Shown here piece after piece: positions 26,363 through 36,233 of a stretch of 55,612 bases of DNA. Within the stretch, counting starts at the first letter, position 1. Every line of letters begins with the position of its first letter. The notes below the pieces were generated by a model that saw nothing but the letters and a program-made list of their open reading frames with translations, ran no database searches and had not been told where the DNA came from. The DNA comes from Gammaproteobacteria bacterium (GTDB lineage: Bacteria; Pseudomonadota; Gammaproteobacteria; Chromatiales; Chromatiaceae): assembly GCA_021773975.1 (NCBI GenBank), contig JAJFJN010000084.1:1-55612 (forward strand), given 5' to 3'. The translations under genes were made by a program, and so were the position numbers.

Positions 26363-27295
26363 ATGCGCTGGTTAGCATCCTATGTAATGAAAGGAAGGTT
26401 ACAGGCAGTTTTTGCCGTAACAATTTTAGCCATACTTTCCTGGAATATGTCCTTGGTTGGCATATTGAATGCCGCAGCTATAGGCTTGGTTACGCTTCGT
26501 AGAGGGGTGAATGAAGGGCTGATTACTGCGGGTCTGGCGACGTTAGGTAGTGCTTTGCTAGGGTTGGTTGTGCTGGGTGATATAGCTCCGGCTTTGGCAA
26601 CATTAGCTCTTATATGGATGCCGATTTTGCTGGTGGCTATCGTGTTACGTGTAACACGTTCGCTGGCAACCGCGATGCAAAGTGGTCTGCTGTTAGGAGT
26701 GGCGGTTGTTTTGGCGTACTTTATTGCCATGCCAGATATGATTGCAGGATGGAGTGAAATCCTGGAAACATTCAGTAAACCACTTGTTGAAGCAGAACTG
26801 CTGACGAGTGATCAGCGGATGAGTTTGATAGAAAGCCTGGCGCCATGGATGACAGGTATATTGGCCGCAGGGCTCTACCTGCAACTAATAGCAGGGCTAT
26901 TAATGGCTCGCTGGTGGCAAGCGACATTATATAACCCTGGTGGCTTTCGCCAGGAGTTTCACAACCTGCGACTGCATCGGATGCTGGCTTATATTGCTGT
27001 TCCAGTTTTGGTATTGGGTTTTAATACCGAGATGAGTGGTGCGGGACTACTGATTAACTATGCAGCGGTGCTTTTGGTGACCGTGTATTTCGTACAAGGA
27101 CTGGCATTTGTACATGGCATGATGGCGTTAGCCGGGGCAAATAGCAGCTGGCTGATTGCAATGTATGTACTGCTGATTGTGGCATTGCCGAATATGTTTG
27201 GGCTATTGTTTGCGGCAGGCTATGCAGATGCCTGGTTCGATTTCCGGGCGCGTCTTCAGGCAAAAAGGAAGTCTGGTGATGGGTCAATTGATTAA
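26363..27295 (+). CDS. DUF2232 (YybS-like) membrane protein
   Basis: I take ATG 26363 (310 residues, [14 protein letters not shown]...) because an upstream TTG at 26324 adds an unlikely non-hydrophobic leader. Neither start has a strong ribosome site. The protein has about eight hydrophobic helices with a loop at about 135-160. It occupies the slot between rpsR and rplI that DUF2232 proteins commonly hold in Pseudomonas-like gammaproteobacteria. Function is unknown; the family is YybS-related and has been compared to ECF-type transporter membrane components. It ends 23 bp before rplI, so it is in the ribosomal operon. Confidence 0.8.
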   Translation: MRWLASYVMKGRLQAVFAVTILAILSWNMSLVGILNAAAIGLVTLRRGVNEGLITAGLATLGSALLGLVVLGDIAPALATLALIWMPILLVAIVLRVTRSLATAMQSGLLLGVAVVLAYFIAMPDMIAGWSEILETFSKPLVEAELLTSDQRMSLIESLAPWMTGILAAGLYLQLIAGLLMARWWQATLYNPGGFRQEFHNLRLHRMLAYIAVPVLVLGFNTEMSGAGLLINYAAVLLVTVYFVQGLAFVHGMMALAGANSSWLIAMYVLLIVALPNMFGLLFAAGYADAWFDFRARLQAKRKSGDGSID

Positions 27296-27318
27296 AAACC
27301 TTATTAGAGGCAAGTAAG

Positions 27319-27768
27319 ATGGACGTTATTCTGTTACAGAAAGTTGAGAATCTTGGCGGTTTGGGTGATGTGGTTGCTGTTAAGGCTGGTTATGGTCGGA
27401 ATTTTCTTATTCCTACAGGCCGAGCAGTTTCTGCTACTGGTACAAATATGGCTGAGCTGGAAGAGCGTCGCGCTGAGCTGGAAAAAGCGGCTGCAGACGC
27501 ACTAAGTGCGGCTGAAAAGCGCAAGGCTAAGCTGGATGGGCTGGCTGTGACTGTGAACTGTAAAGCAGGCGATGAAGGTCGTCTATTTGGCTCAGTGGGT
27601 ACTGCCGATATAGCGAAAGCAGTTACTGAAAGTGGTATTGAGTTAGATAAACATGAAGTTCGTTTGTCAGACGGTGCTTTCCGCACAGTCGGTGAATTTG
27701 ATGTGGTTGTGCATCTACATTCAGATGTTGATGCAACTCTTAAACTAACGGTTGCTGCTGAAGAGTAA
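27319..27768 (+). CDS. rplI: 50S ribosomal protein L9
   Basis: A 149-residue protein with the usual two domains joined by a long helix. The N-terminal rRNA-binding part [36 protein letters not shown] is textbook, the Ala/Glu-rich connecting helix covers about 40-75, and the C-terminal domain includes [30 protein letters not shown] precedes the start. It closes the operon with a terminator at 27794. Confidence 0.97.
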   Translation: MDVILLQKVENLGGLGDVVAVKAGYGRNFLIPTGRAVSATGTNMAELEERRAELEKAAADALSAAEKRKAKLDGLAVTVNCKAGDEGRLFGSVGTADIAKAVTESGIELDKHEVRLSDGAFRTVGEFDVVVHLHSDVDATLKLTVAAEE

Positions 27769-27793
27769 AATTCTTGCTGTAGTTAGCAGCTAT

Positions 27794-27823
27794 AGCCTGG
27801 GGCTTTCCAGCTCCGGGCTTTTT
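27794..27823 (+). terminator. Rho-independent terminator after rplI
   Basis: AGCCTGGGGCT (27794-27804), loop TTCC, AGCTCCGGGCT (27809-27819), with two G-U pairs in an 11-bp stem, then a T run to 27823. It ends the rpsF operon before dnaB. Confidence 0.85.
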
Positions 27824-27949
27824 CGTGCCTGTTAATAACCCCAATTCCTAAAATTCTAATAAACACGAAAAGCACTTCCCCCTGCTGTCGCTTTTTCGTA
27901 TGCTCTCCCTTTGCATATTTCTTAATTATTTATAGAGTCCACTCTGACT

Positions 27950-29353
27950 ATGCCTGATTCGGCTTATTCCTCAGTTCCACCAGACTACGAAGATAGCACA
28001 GCAGATCAATTGCGGATTCCCCCTCACTCCATTCAAGCTGAACAATCCGTATTGGGTGGTTTGATGTTGGATAATCAAAGCTGGGATCAGATTGCAGATC
28101 GAGTGGGCAAGATAGATTTTTACCGCCGTGAGCACCAGCTTATCTACCAGGCTATCGAATCACTGGCTGAAGCGAATAAACCTTTTGATGTGGTTACCTT
28201 ATCAGAGGAATTGGGTCGGCTAGGTGTTTTGGATGAGAGTGGTGGCTTGGTTTACCTTAGTACTCTGGCAAAAGATACGCCAAGCGCAGCTAATATTCGT
28301 GCCTATGCGGATATTGTGCGTGAGCACTCTGTTACCCGGCAATTGATTCATGTTGGTAATGAAATAGCGGATAGTGGTTTTCAACCTGAAGGGCGTAATA
28401 GCGCTGAGCTGTTAGATGCTGCTGAGAGCAAGGTGTTTCAGATTGCTGAACAGCGCTCTAAATCTGGCGGTGGTTTTGAGTCAGTCAAAGACTTATTGAC
28501 CAAGGCAGTGGATAAGATTGAAACACTATTTCAACTGGATGATCCAATTACAGGTGTGGCGACAGGTTTTGCTGATTTTGATGCCCAAACAGCGGGGCTA
28601 CAGCCTGCTGATCTGGTAATTGTTGCGGGTCGTCCCTCGATGGGTAAAACCTCTTTCGCAATGAATATTGCAGAAAATGTGGCTATTGGCAGTAAGCTGC
28701 CTGTAGCTATTTTTAGTATGGAGATGCCAGGTGATTCACTGGTGATGCGTATGATGTCATCACTGGGGCGTATCAATCAGCAACGGGTCAGGACAGGAAA
28801 GCTGGAGGATGATGAATGGCCCCGCCTTACGAGTGCGGTAAATATGCTGTCTGAGGCCAAGCTCTTCATTGATGATACCCCGGCGCTGACTCCCATGGAG
28901 TTGCGAGCCAGGGCGCGCCGCTTAAAACGTGACCACAAAGATCTAGGGCTGATTGTGATTGATTATCTGCAGCTGATGCAGGCACCAGGAGCAGGAGATA
29001 ACCGCACAAATGAGATCTCTCTTATCTCTCGCAGCCTCAAGGCGCTGGCCAAAGAGCTAAATGTGCCGGTGATGGCGCTCTCCCAGCTTAATCGAGGCCT
29101 GGAACAGCGTACCAATAAGCGCCCTATCATGTCAGACCTACGTGAATCAGGAGCCATTGAGCAAGACGCTGATATTATTGTTTTTATCTATCGTGATGAG
29201 GTTTATAACGATGAGAGTCCAGACAAAGGCATGGCAGAAATCATTGTTGGTAAGCAGCGTAATGGCCCTATTGGAACGACCAGGCTGACGTTTCTGGGGC
29301 AATACACGAAGTTTGAAAACTACACTGGCGATATCTATGGTGATCAGTACTAA
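27950..29353 (+). CDS. dnaB: Replicative DNA helicase DnaB
   Basis: The hexameric 5'-3' replication-fork helicase, 467 residues. The N-terminal helical domain (about 20-125) begins IPPHSIQAEQSVLGGLMLD, and the RecA-like C-terminal domain holds Walker A GRPSMGKT (227-234), LIVIDYLQLM (Walker B) and SQLNRGLEQR. No intein is present. Its stop overlaps the alr start (TAATG at 29351-29355), so the two are coupled, a common gammaproteobacterial arrangement. Confidence 0.97.
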   Translation: MPDSAYSSVPPDYEDSTADQLRIPPHSIQAEQSVLGGLMLDNQSWDQIADRVGKIDFYRREHQLIYQAIESLAEANKPFDVVTLSEELGRLGVLDESGGLVYLSTLAKDTPSAANIRAYADIVREHSVTRQLIHVGNEIADSGFQPEGRNSAELLDAAESKVFQIAEQRSKSGGGFESVKDLLTKAVDKIETLFQLDDPITGVATGFADFDAQTAGLQPADLVIVAGRPSMGKTSFAMNIAENVAIGSKLPVAIFSMEMPGDSLVMRMMSSLGRINQQRVRTGKLEDDEWPRLTSAVNMLSEAKLFIDDTPALTPMELRARARRLKRDHKDLGLIVIDYLQLMQAPGAGDNRTNEISLISRSLKALAKELNVPVMALSQLNRGLEQRTNKRPIMSDLRESGAIEQDADIIVFIYRDEVYNDESPDKGMAEIIVGKQRNGPIGTTRLTFLGQYTKFENYTGDIYGDQY

Positions 29354-30432
29354 TGAGTTCTGCGCCTCGCGCTGTTATTGATCTTACAGCACTGCGTCAT
29401 AATCTTGAGCAGGTGCGAAAACATGCACCGCGCAGTCGCATCTTGGCTGTCGTAAAGGCTAATGCCTATGGCCACGGCCTGTTTCGAATAGTTGATGCAC
29501 TGGGAGCAGATGTTGATGCACTGGCTGTTGCTCGTGTTGGTGAAGGTGTCTCTCTGCGTCAGGCAGGTATCATGTCTCCGGTTGTTGTGTTGGAGGGGTG
29601 TATAGACCAACAGGAGTTGAATCTGGCAGCTGGCAACCAGCTTGAAATCGTAGTGCATAATAATGAACAGATATCACTGTTGCAGCAGAATCCCTCTTCT
29701 CCCGTTGCCTGTTGGTTAAAGGTTGATACAGGAATGCATCGCCTTGGTCATTCTGTAAATTCAGCACTTAATGCATATCAAAAGTTAGCATCTTGCAAAT
29801 CTGTTTTGGGTCGGCCGCGTCTTATGACCCATTTTTCAAATGCAGATGATATTACTGACCCTACAACCAATAGTCAGTGGCAGCTCTTTCAGAAAGCCAC
29901 ATTAGAAGTGGAAGCTGAAATCAGTTGCGCCAATTCAGGTGCCATCCTTGGTTGGTCGGAGACGCATGCTGATTGGGTGCGCCCAGGCATTATGCTTTAT
30001 GGTGTATCTCCATTTGTGAATGGTCGGCCTGAAGCCAGTGATTTACATCCGGTAATGAGCTTGCAAAGCCAGTTGATTGCAATCAATCACTACAAAAAAG
30101 GTGATGCCATTGGTTATAGCGGCACCTGGATTTGCCCGGAAGATATGGCCATTGGTGTTGCCTCAATCGGTTATGGCGATGGTTATCCGAGGCATGCCAA
30201 ATCAGGTACTCCAGTGTTGCTCAATGACCAGCGGGTGCCGCTGGTTGGGCGGGTCTCTATGGATATGATAACCCTTGATCTGCGTACCTGCCCCCAGGCG
30301 CAGGTGGGTGATCCGGTGATTTTGTGGGGTGCTGGTTTGCCTGTAGAAGAGATCGCTGAAGCAGCAGACACCATCCCGTATCAGTTGTTGTGTAGTGTTA
30401 CAGCCCGGGTTGATTTTGTTGAGGAGCAGTAA
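29353..30432 (+). CDS. alr: Alanine racemase
   Basis: A PLP enzyme making D-alanine for peptidoglycan (EC 5.1.1.1). The 359-residue barrel-plus-beta protein has the PLP lysine K35 in AVVKANAYGHG and the second catalytic residue, a Tyr, in SIGYGDGYPRHA around residue 255. The phosphate-binding stretch CANSGAIL is also present. It starts on the last base of the dnaB stop and is followed 4 bp later by radA. Confidence 0.96.
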   Translation: MSSAPRAVIDLTALRHNLEQVRKHAPRSRILAVVKANAYGHGLFRIVDALGADVDALAVARVGEGVSLRQAGIMSPVVVLEGCIDQQELNLAAGNQLEIVVHNNEQISLLQQNPSSPVACWLKVDTGMHRLGHSVNSALNAYQKLASCKSVLGRPRLMTHFSNADDITDPTTNSQWQLFQKATLEVEAEISCANSGAILGWSETHADWVRPGIMLYGVSPFVNGRPEASDLHPVMSLQSQLIAINHYKKGDAIGYSGTWICPEDMAIGVASIGYGDGYPRHAKSGTPVLLNDQRVPLVGRVSMDMITLDLRTCPQAQVGDPVILWGAGLPVEEIAEAADTIPYQLLCSVTARVDFVEEQ

Positions 30433-30436
30433 GTAA

Positions 30437-31813
30437 ATGAGCAAGCAGAAAGCAGGTAAATTAACATTTAACTGCAAGGCTTGTGGTGGCAGCACTCCAA
30501 AATGGTCTGGCCAATGCCCAGATTGCGGTGGATGGAATACCCTGGAGGAGGGAGTTGCAACAGATACAAGCACAAAAAATCCACGTTTCGCAGGTTATGC
30601 TGGCGGTGCATGCAAGAATCAAGTGCAAATGCTGGCAGATGTTAAATCCGAATCTGAAGGTCGTTTCCCTACAGGGATAGGTGAGCTGGATCGTGTGTTG
30701 GGTGGTGGACTTGTCTCAGGCTCTGTTGTACTGATTGGTGGTGATCCCGGTATTGGCAAATCTACCCTGTTGATTCAGACGTTGGCCTGTCTATCGGGTC
30801 AACTCTCCACCCTTTATATCAGTGGTGAAGAGTCCCCTGAACAAATCAGTTTGCGCGCCCATCGGCTTGGCCTGCCTTGTGAAAACCTGCAGCTACTACC
30901 TGAAACCTGTGTTGAGCGCATTCTTCCTTTAGCATATAAACTGAACCCAGATGTGATGGTGGTTGACTCTGTTCAAACACTCTATACCGAGCTGCTGCAA
31001 TCTGCCCCTGGCGCTGTTGCTCAGGTGCGGGAGGCCACAGCTCAGTTGGTGCGATTTGCCAAGCAGACGGGTACAGCAATCTTTCTAGTGGGCCATGTGA
31101 CTAAAGATGGTTCTCTGGCAGGGCCGCGCGTGTTGGAGCATATGGTTGATGCTGTACTCTATTTTGAAGGCGAGGCGGGTAGTCAGTTTCGGTTGATCCG
31201 CACAATCAAAAACCGCTTTGGTGCAGTTAATGAGTTGGGTGTGTTTGCTATGACCGAACGAGGGTTAAAGGAGGTGAGCAATCCCTCTGCAATCTTTCTC
31301 TCACGTCATCAAAGCCAGGTTTCTGGCAGTATTGTCATGGTTACCCGGGAGGGGAGTCGCCCATTGTTGGTTGAAGTGCAAGCATTGGTGGATGAGAGCC
31401 ATCTAGGCAATCCCCGACGTGTTACGTTGGGTTTGGAACAGAATCGCCTCTCTATGCTGCTGGCTGTTTTGCATCGGCATGGTGGTATCGCCATGTTTGA
31501 TCAGGATGTCTATGTGAATATTGTAGGTGGGGTGCGTATTACAGAAACAGCAGCAGATTTGGCCGTACTGCTTGCTGTGCTCTCCAGCTTGCGTGATAAA
31601 ACAATGGCACAGGATTTAGTAGTGTTTGGCGAAGTAGGATTGGCAGGGGAGATTAGGCCAGTGCCAAATGGTCAAGACCGTTTGAGAGAAGCGGCTAAAC
31701 ACGGTTTTAAGCGCGCTATTGCACCAAAAGCAAATGTGCCTAAAAAAGCTATTCCGGGTCTTGAGATAATTGCAGTAGAGCGCCTTTCGGATGCGCTGGA
31801 TGCCGTGTTGTAA
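30437..31813 (+). CDS. radA: DNA repair protein RadA
   Basis: A RecA-related ATPase that promotes branch migration during recombination (also called Sms). The 458-residue protein has an N-terminal zinc finger (C13, C16, C27, C30; PKWSGQCPDCGGW), Walker A GGDPGIGKST (101-110), the RadA-specific KNRFG motif (IKNRFGAVNELGVF) and a C-terminal Lon-protease-like domain (AVLSSLRDKTM, FGEVGLAGEIRPV). It starts 4 bp after alr and ends the dnaB-alr-radA block, convergent with the PilZ gene. Confidence 0.96.
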   Translation: MSKQKAGKLTFNCKACGGSTPKWSGQCPDCGGWNTLEEGVATDTSTKNPRFAGYAGGACKNQVQMLADVKSESEGRFPTGIGELDRVLGGGLVSGSVVLIGGDPGIGKSTLLIQTLACLSGQLSTLYISGEESPEQISLRAHRLGLPCENLQLLPETCVERILPLAYKLNPDVMVVDSVQTLYTELLQSAPGAVAQVREATAQLVRFAKQTGTAIFLVGHVTKDGSLAGPRVLEHMVDAVLYFEGEAGSQFRLIRTIKNRFGAVNELGVFAMTERGLKEVSNPSAIFLSRHQSQVSGSIVMVTREGSRPLLVEVQALVDESHLGNPRRVTLGLEQNRLSMLLAVLHRHGGIAMFDQDVYVNIVGGVRITETAADLAVLLAVLSSLRDKTMAQDLVVFGEVGLAGEIRPVPNGQDRLREAAKHGFKRAIAPKANVPKKAIPGLEIIAVERLSDALDAVL

Positions 31814-31822
31814 TGTGTGAGT

Positions 31823-32197
31823 TTAGGCTAGGGCGGTAAGTTCGCGTTCCACTAACTCAGCATCACCCAGATTGAGTTCAGCCAGTCGCCGTAAGTGACT
31901 GATGCTATCGATATCTATTTGGTTGCATTGAATGCCAATATGACCATTCTCAATATGCGTAACTGCTCCTTGCATAATGATCTGCGCATTATTACCTAAC
32001 AATTGGATCTCTAACTCTATTTTGTCGCCAGAAATGTTGTCCCAGTTGGTGGGTTGAGAAACTAAGGCGCCTTTTAGAGAGATGTCAATAATATTGCTAG
32101 TATATGTTTTTGCGGCACTTTTAATTAATGCAGGTGCATCAAAAAGGATACGCTGAAAACGCCTGCGGTTTTGACCATCTTGCGGGTTGGTTGGCAT
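31823..32197 (-). CDS. PilZ-domain protein
   Basis: A single-domain 124-residue protein. The c-di-GMP-binding signature is present: an arginine-rich RRRFQR at residues 11-16 and DISLKGALV about 30 residues later, matching RxxxR and (D/N)xSxxG. It has no membrane or effector domain, so it likely acts by binding a partner. It lies next to FHA-domain and CNNM genes on the same strand and about 2.4 kb from fleQ, whose homologue also responds to c-di-GMP in Pseudomonas. A motility or surface-attachment role is inference. It is convergent with radA across 9 bp. Confidence 0.88.
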   Translation of the reverse strand: MPTNPQDGQNRRRFQRILFDAPALIKSAAKTYTSNIIDISLKGALVSQPTNWDNISGDKIELEIQLLGNNAQIIMQGAVTHIENGHIGIQCNQIDIDSISHLRRLAELNLGDAELVERELTALA

Positions 32198-32276
32198 AAT
32201 CTCTCCATATAATCTGGTGAATTGGTTCTATGTCCATAGCCAGTTATAGATACTTGATTTAAATAGGCGAAGCTTA

Positions 32277-33017
32277 TTAAGCATCAGCTGCAATCTCTGA
32301 TTCGATAATAGCCTCTTTATGATGAAAAACCATGCGCATATTGCCAATTTGTATGCTGTCACCTTCAAATAGTTGTTGACCATGCTCTTTGATTGAGCAG
32401 CCATTGACGCATGGCCGTTTGCAGCCTTCTAGATGCGCTAAAAAATACCCTTCTCTTCGGAGTGCAATGGCAGCGGTTGTTAGCCCCTCAATCCCTAACC
32501 GTGTTAAGCCACTATTTATGGGTATTACCTTGCCAAAATGCTTCCCATTTACAATTTGAATGCACGTTGTTAGTCGTGATTGCTGCTCTACAGCTGCAAG
32601 ATCCTCATGGCTAATCCCGCTTAAATTTAGCGGTTTTTGCTGGGGTGGCGCTGTTCTGGCTAGTTCAACAATGCGGGGCTTGGCAGAGATGGTTTGAGAA
32701 GAGGGAGTCGACATAAATGATTGGCTGCCTTCTGCAAAAGTGAGTGTATGTTTGCCAATCTCAATGATGTCACCATGTGATAATGAGTGCTTTCTTGCGG
32801 CATAATGATTAACGAGTATCGGCATGTCCTTTGCTAAGGTAATAATTTTCAGATTACGCTTACTGCAGGTGATTTTAGCGTGTAATGGCGCGACAGCAAG
32901 GCTGTCAATAACAAGGTTACAGCTGGGATCGCTGCCAATTGTTATAACTGCTGAATCGTCATCAAAATGATGGACGGATATTGGATGTCCTTTAAATGAC
33001 AAGCTGAGTTTTGCCAT
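32277..33017 (-). CDS. Double FHA-like domain protein
   Basis: A 246-residue soluble protein with two forkhead-associated-like folds. The first (about 20-90) contains SDPSCNLVIDSLAVAPLHAKI, retaining the Ser and His of the phosphothreonine site. The second (about 150-235) contains the NGKHFGKVIPI strand and ends with GDSIQIGNMRMVFHH, but has a Cys-rich insert CKRPCVNGC and no clear SxxH. The linker is Pro/Ser-rich. It probably reads threonine phosphorylation, yet no kinase gene is nearby. AGAGAGGTGATAAAATG gives a good ribosome site. The gap to the next upstream gene is 167 bp. Confidence 0.75.
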   Translation of the reverse strand: MAKLSLSFKGHPISVHHFDDDSAVITIGSDPSCNLVIDSLAVAPLHAKITCSKRNLKIITLAKDMPILVNHYAARKHSLSHGDIIEIGKHTLTFAEGSQSFMSTPSSQTISAKPRIVELARTAPPQQKPLNLSGISHEDLAAVEQQSRLTTCIQIVNGKHFGKVIPINSGLTRLGIEGLTTAAIALRREGYFLAHLEGCKRPCVNGCSIKEHGQQLFEGDSIQIGNMRMVFHHKEAIIESEIAADA

Positions 33018-33184
33018 TTTATCACCTCTCTTTGGTCTATATTACAAGGTTTGCAATGCTGCAAATGGCTCCAAAATATTGAAGGTGTAACCGCTACAGT
33101 ATGCTTTATGAAACTATAGTTGTTATGAGTTGTGATGCAACGTTTTGAAGATAAAAGTGGGCCGTTTTGTGACGGAAGGACCAA

Positions 33185-34468
33185 TTAGGAAGATTCAACC
33201 GGTTTTCTTTTTCGGTATTGTGGATAAAAGCGAACAGTTTTTACCGCATTTCCTTTTATTTGAAGGATGTCCAATGGGTAGCCAGCAAGTAGAAGGCTGG
33301 TGCCTGTCTCTGGGATATGTTCCAAATACTCGATAATTAGGCCATTCAGGGTTTTTGGGCCATTGGTTGGTAGTTCCCACTTCATATTACGTACCAGTTC
33401 TTTAATATTTGCACTGCCATCAATTAGAAAACTGCCGTCTTCTTGGGGCTGAATATCGGGTAGGTTATCAGCAGGATCAGTAGTAAATTCACCAACAATC
33501 TCTTCCAGTAAATCCTCTAGTGTGACCAGCCCTAAAAGATCACCATATTCATCAACAACCAACCCGCTTCGGTTTTTTGTACGTTGAAAATTGAGCAGCT
33601 GCTGGTTGAGTGGTGCTCCATGTGGAATGAAATAAGGTGTTAGGCAGATATTTTTAATTACCTTTTTAGAGAGTGTGCCATCTATTAAGGCACGCATGGC
33701 ATGACGAACGTGGATGATTCCAATGGTATTATCAATGCTCCCTTCATAGACAGGAAGCCGGGTGTAGTGAGCATTTTGCAGTTGCTGAATAACCTCATCT
33801 AATGGGTCATCTAGATTGATTCCGTCTATTTCATTGCGAGGAATCATAATGTCCTCTACGGTGGATTGCTCTAAATCCAGGATGCTTAGCAGCATTTTTT
33901 TGTGCCGCTGAGGAATCATTGCTCCAGTCTCTAATACAACAGCACGCAGCTCTTCAGGGTTTAAACGATTATTGTTTGTTTCATCAGGTACAACGCCAGC
34001 AATCTTGAGTATTCTGTTGGCAATGACATTAACAACCCACACCAGGGGATAGCAGATTTTTAATAGGGGGGTATAAATAATAGCAGCAGGAAAGGCGAGC
34101 CGTTCGGGGCGTAATGCTGCAAGTGTCTTGGGGGTAACCTCTGCAAAAATAAGAATTACAAATGTTAGAAGACCAGCAGCTATGGCAATAGCACTCTCAT
34201 CACCCAGTCGTAAAGCAATAATGGTTGCAAGTGACGAGGCCAGGATATTGGCAAAGTTATTTCCCAGCAAAATTAAGCCTATTAATCTATCTGGGCGTTT
34301 AAGCAGCTTATCTGCACGAGTAGCAGCAGGGTGCCCTTTATCGACAAGATGACGCAATCGATAACGGTTTAGTGTCATCAAGGCAGTTTCAGAGCCGGAG
34401 AAAAATGCAGAGAGGAGAATTAGAATAAATAGCGCCCCAAAAAGTGCGCTTAGGGGGATGTCACTCAA
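33185..34468 (-). CDS. CNNM/CorB-type transporter with CBS and CorC-HlyC domains
   Basis: A 427-residue inner-membrane protein. Residues about 1-190 are the DUF21/CNNM membrane domain with SAFFSGSETALMTLNRYRLRHLV near the N-terminus. Residues about 205-325 are two CBS motifs (MIPRNEIDGINLDD, LPVYEGSIDNTIGIIHVR, RSGLVVDEYGDLLGLVTLEDLLEEIVGEF). Residues about 345-420 are the CorC/HlyC domain (DGSFLIDGSANIKELVR, EYLEHIPETG). Homologues export Mg2+ or Co2+ (CorB, YfjD). Its promoter region is shared with fleQ and contains a perfect inverted repeat. Confidence 0.88.
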   Translation of the reverse strand: MSDIPLSALFGALFILILLSAFFSGSETALMTLNRYRLRHLVDKGHPAATRADKLLKRPDRLIGLILLGNNFANILASSLATIIALRLGDESAIAIAAGLLTFVILIFAEVTPKTLAALRPERLAFPAAIIYTPLLKICYPLVWVVNVIANRILKIAGVVPDETNNNRLNPEELRAVVLETGAMIPQRHKKMLLSILDLEQSTVEDIMIPRNEIDGINLDDPLDEVIQQLQNAHYTRLPVYEGSIDNTIGIIHVRHAMRALIDGTLSKKVIKNICLTPYFIPHGAPLNQQLLNFQRTKNRSGLVVDEYGDLLGLVTLEDLLEEIVGEFTTDPADNLPDIQPQEDGSFLIDGSANIKELVRNMKWELPTNGPKTLNGLIIEYLEHIPETGTSLLLAGYPLDILQIKGNAVKTVRFYPQYRKRKPVESS

Positions 34469-34535
34469 TCAATAATACCTTTCATAAGGGGATAAGAGCA
34501 TTACTAGGCCGCTACGAGCTTTATGTCAAGTTATT

Positions 34536-34575
34536 TGGCATGTCAAAATAAAGACGACATTATTTTGACATGCCA
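34536..34575. repeat. Perfect 16-bp inverted repeat between CNNM and fleQ
   Basis: TGGCATGTCAAAATAA (34536-34551), an 8-base loop, and the exact complement (34560-34575). It lies in the divergent promoter region, where no transcript should end, so a terminator role is unlikely. It could be an operator, an attenuator in the fleQ leader, or a small mobile repeat. Confidence 0.6.
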
Positions 34576-34643
34576 CCAATCTAGTGCTTTACTTCATGTG
34601 TATATCGTAACTCATTGATTTTATCAAAGAAGAGAAACTAATA

Positions 34644-36116
34644 ATGCCTCATTCTGAAGCAACCAATGCTACCAATAATAATGGCTGTGTAATATTGGCA
34701 GGTGGCCGCCCTGAAGATTACCTCTACCTAAAGAATGTTATTGAATTTATTGATTATTCAGTGCGGTTTGCTGTAGATGCCAAAGATTTGGCGAAATGCC
34801 TTGATGAATTAGAGCGGGATTGCGTGGCTATTATTTTAGGTGCTGATTGTAAGGCAGATCTCTTTGCGAGCCTTATGGCAGTCATTAGTGAAAGAGAAAA
34901 TAAGCCTGCGGTATTTAATGTGGGCGCTAATAAGCTGGAAAAAAACATGAATACTGAGGCTGCAAATATCATTGGCAACATAGAGTTACCAACACGCCAA
35001 GGTATTTTGACGAGTCTGCTGCATAAGGCTGAGGTGCATAATGAAGCCAACAGCGCCAGTGGAGAAGATATGCGTTCGCTGGAGCTATTTAGAAGCCTGT
35101 CAGGAAATAGTCGTTCTACTCAGAAAATTGCACGCATGATTGCACAAGTGGCAGACTCTGATGCTACGGTTTTGATTTTAGGTGAGTCTGGTACAGGTAA
35201 AGAGGTAGTGGCGAGAAAGCTACATTACCAATCGTTGCGCCGTAAAAAACCCTTCGTTCCCATTAATTGTGGTGCTATCCCAGCAGATTTATTGGAAAGT
35301 GAGCTTTTTGGTCATGAAAAAGGTGCTTTTACTGGTGCTATAAGTGCTCGTATGGGGCGTTTTGAGATGGCAGATGGTGGAACGCTTTTTCTCGATGAGA
35401 TTGGTGATATGAGCATGCCCATGCAGGTCAAACTGTTGCGGGTGTTGCAAGAGCGCTCTTTTGAGCGTGTGGGAAGTAACAAAACCATCAATTGTGATGT
35501 GCGAATTATTGCCGCCACCCATCGTGATTTGGAAAACTCGATCGCAGAGGAGCGTTTTAGAGAGGATCTTTTCTACCGGCTTAATGTTTTTCCAATTGAA
35601 TTATCACCGCTAAGGGAGAGAACAGAGGATATTCCCCTACTAACAACTGATTTGATTTCGCGTATAGAAAATGAAAAGCGTGGATCGGTTCGATTAACAC
35701 CGGCGGCCATTACGGCTTTGAGCCATTATAGATGGCCTGGCAATGTGCGTGAGTTGGCTAACCTGATTGAGCGTTTGGCTATTCTTTATCCCTATGATCT
35801 GGTTGATGTAAAGGATCTGCCTGAAAAATTTAGAGAGGGAATAGATCTTTCTCAGCTTGAAAATGAGCTGCCAAAGATAACTATTGTAGATAGTAATACA
35901 GGTTCAGTGCGTAATGTAGCTCGTCTTCCCAGTGATGGGATTGACCTAAAAGAGCATCTATGTAACCTGGAGCAAGAGTTGATCAGGCAGGCTCTGGAAG
36001 AGGCGGGCGGCGTTGTTGCTCATGCAGCTAAGCGATTACAAATGCGCCGCACCACGCTGGTAGAAAAGCTTCGAAAATATGGCATGCAACGGGGTAATGA
36101 GTCGCCAGTTATTTGA
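34644..36116 (+). CDS. fleQ: Sigma-54-dependent flagellar master regulator FleQ/FlrA
   Basis: A 490-residue enhancer-binding protein at the top of the polar flagellar hierarchy. The N-terminal domain (about 14-130) is the atypical FleQ receiver ([15 protein letters not shown]), with no phosphorylatable Asp in the usual place. The AAA+ domain has Walker A GESGTGKE (180-187), the sigma-54 contact GAFTGA (227-232) and Walker [11 protein letters not shown] (245-254). A Fis-type HTH ends the protein ([25 protein letters not shown]). In Pseudomonas it binds c-di-GMP. Its own promoter shows no sigma-54 site, as expected for a class I gene. It should activate the two sigma-54 promoters that follow. 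Confidence 0.94.
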   Translation: MPHSEATNATNNNGCVILAGGRPEDYLYLKNVIEFIDYSVRFAVDAKDLAKCLDELERDCVAIILGADCKADLFASLMAVISERENKPAVFNVGANKLEKNMNTEAANIIGNIELPTRQGILTSLLHKAEVHNEANSASGEDMRSLELFRSLSGNSRSTQKIARMIAQVADSDATVLILGESGTGKEVVARKLHYQSLRRKKPFVPINCGAIPADLLESELFGHEKGAFTGAISARMGRFEMADGGTLFLDEIGDMSMPMQVKLLRVLQERSFERVGSNKTINCDVRIIAATHRDLENSIAEERFREDLFYRLNVFPIELSPLRERTEDIPLLTTDLISRIENEKRGSVRLTPAAITALSHYRWPGNVRELANLIERLAILYPYDLVDVKDLPEKFREGIDLSQLENELPKITIVDSNTGSVRNVARLPSDGIDLKEHLCNLEQELIRQALEEAGGVVAHAAKRLQMRRTTLVEKLRKYGMQRGNESPVI

Positions 36117-36167
36117 CGTAACAATTATTATAAAAAGTAAGTTACTGTAATTAAAGATAAATAAAAA

Positions 36168-36184
36168 CAGGCACATTAATTGCA
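36168..36184 (+). promoter_or_regulatory. Sigma-54 promoter for fleSR
   Basis: AGGCACATTAATTGCA has GG at 36170-36171 and GC at 36182-36183 with 10 bases between, and both CAC and TTGCA match consensus. It lies about 50 bp before the fleS start, where FleQ-driven class II promoters are found in Pseudomonas. Confidence 0.75.
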
Positions 36185-36233
36185 GCTACTGGGTTAGGCG
36201 TCCAATTTGGACATAATCGAGTAGGGAATTTAA

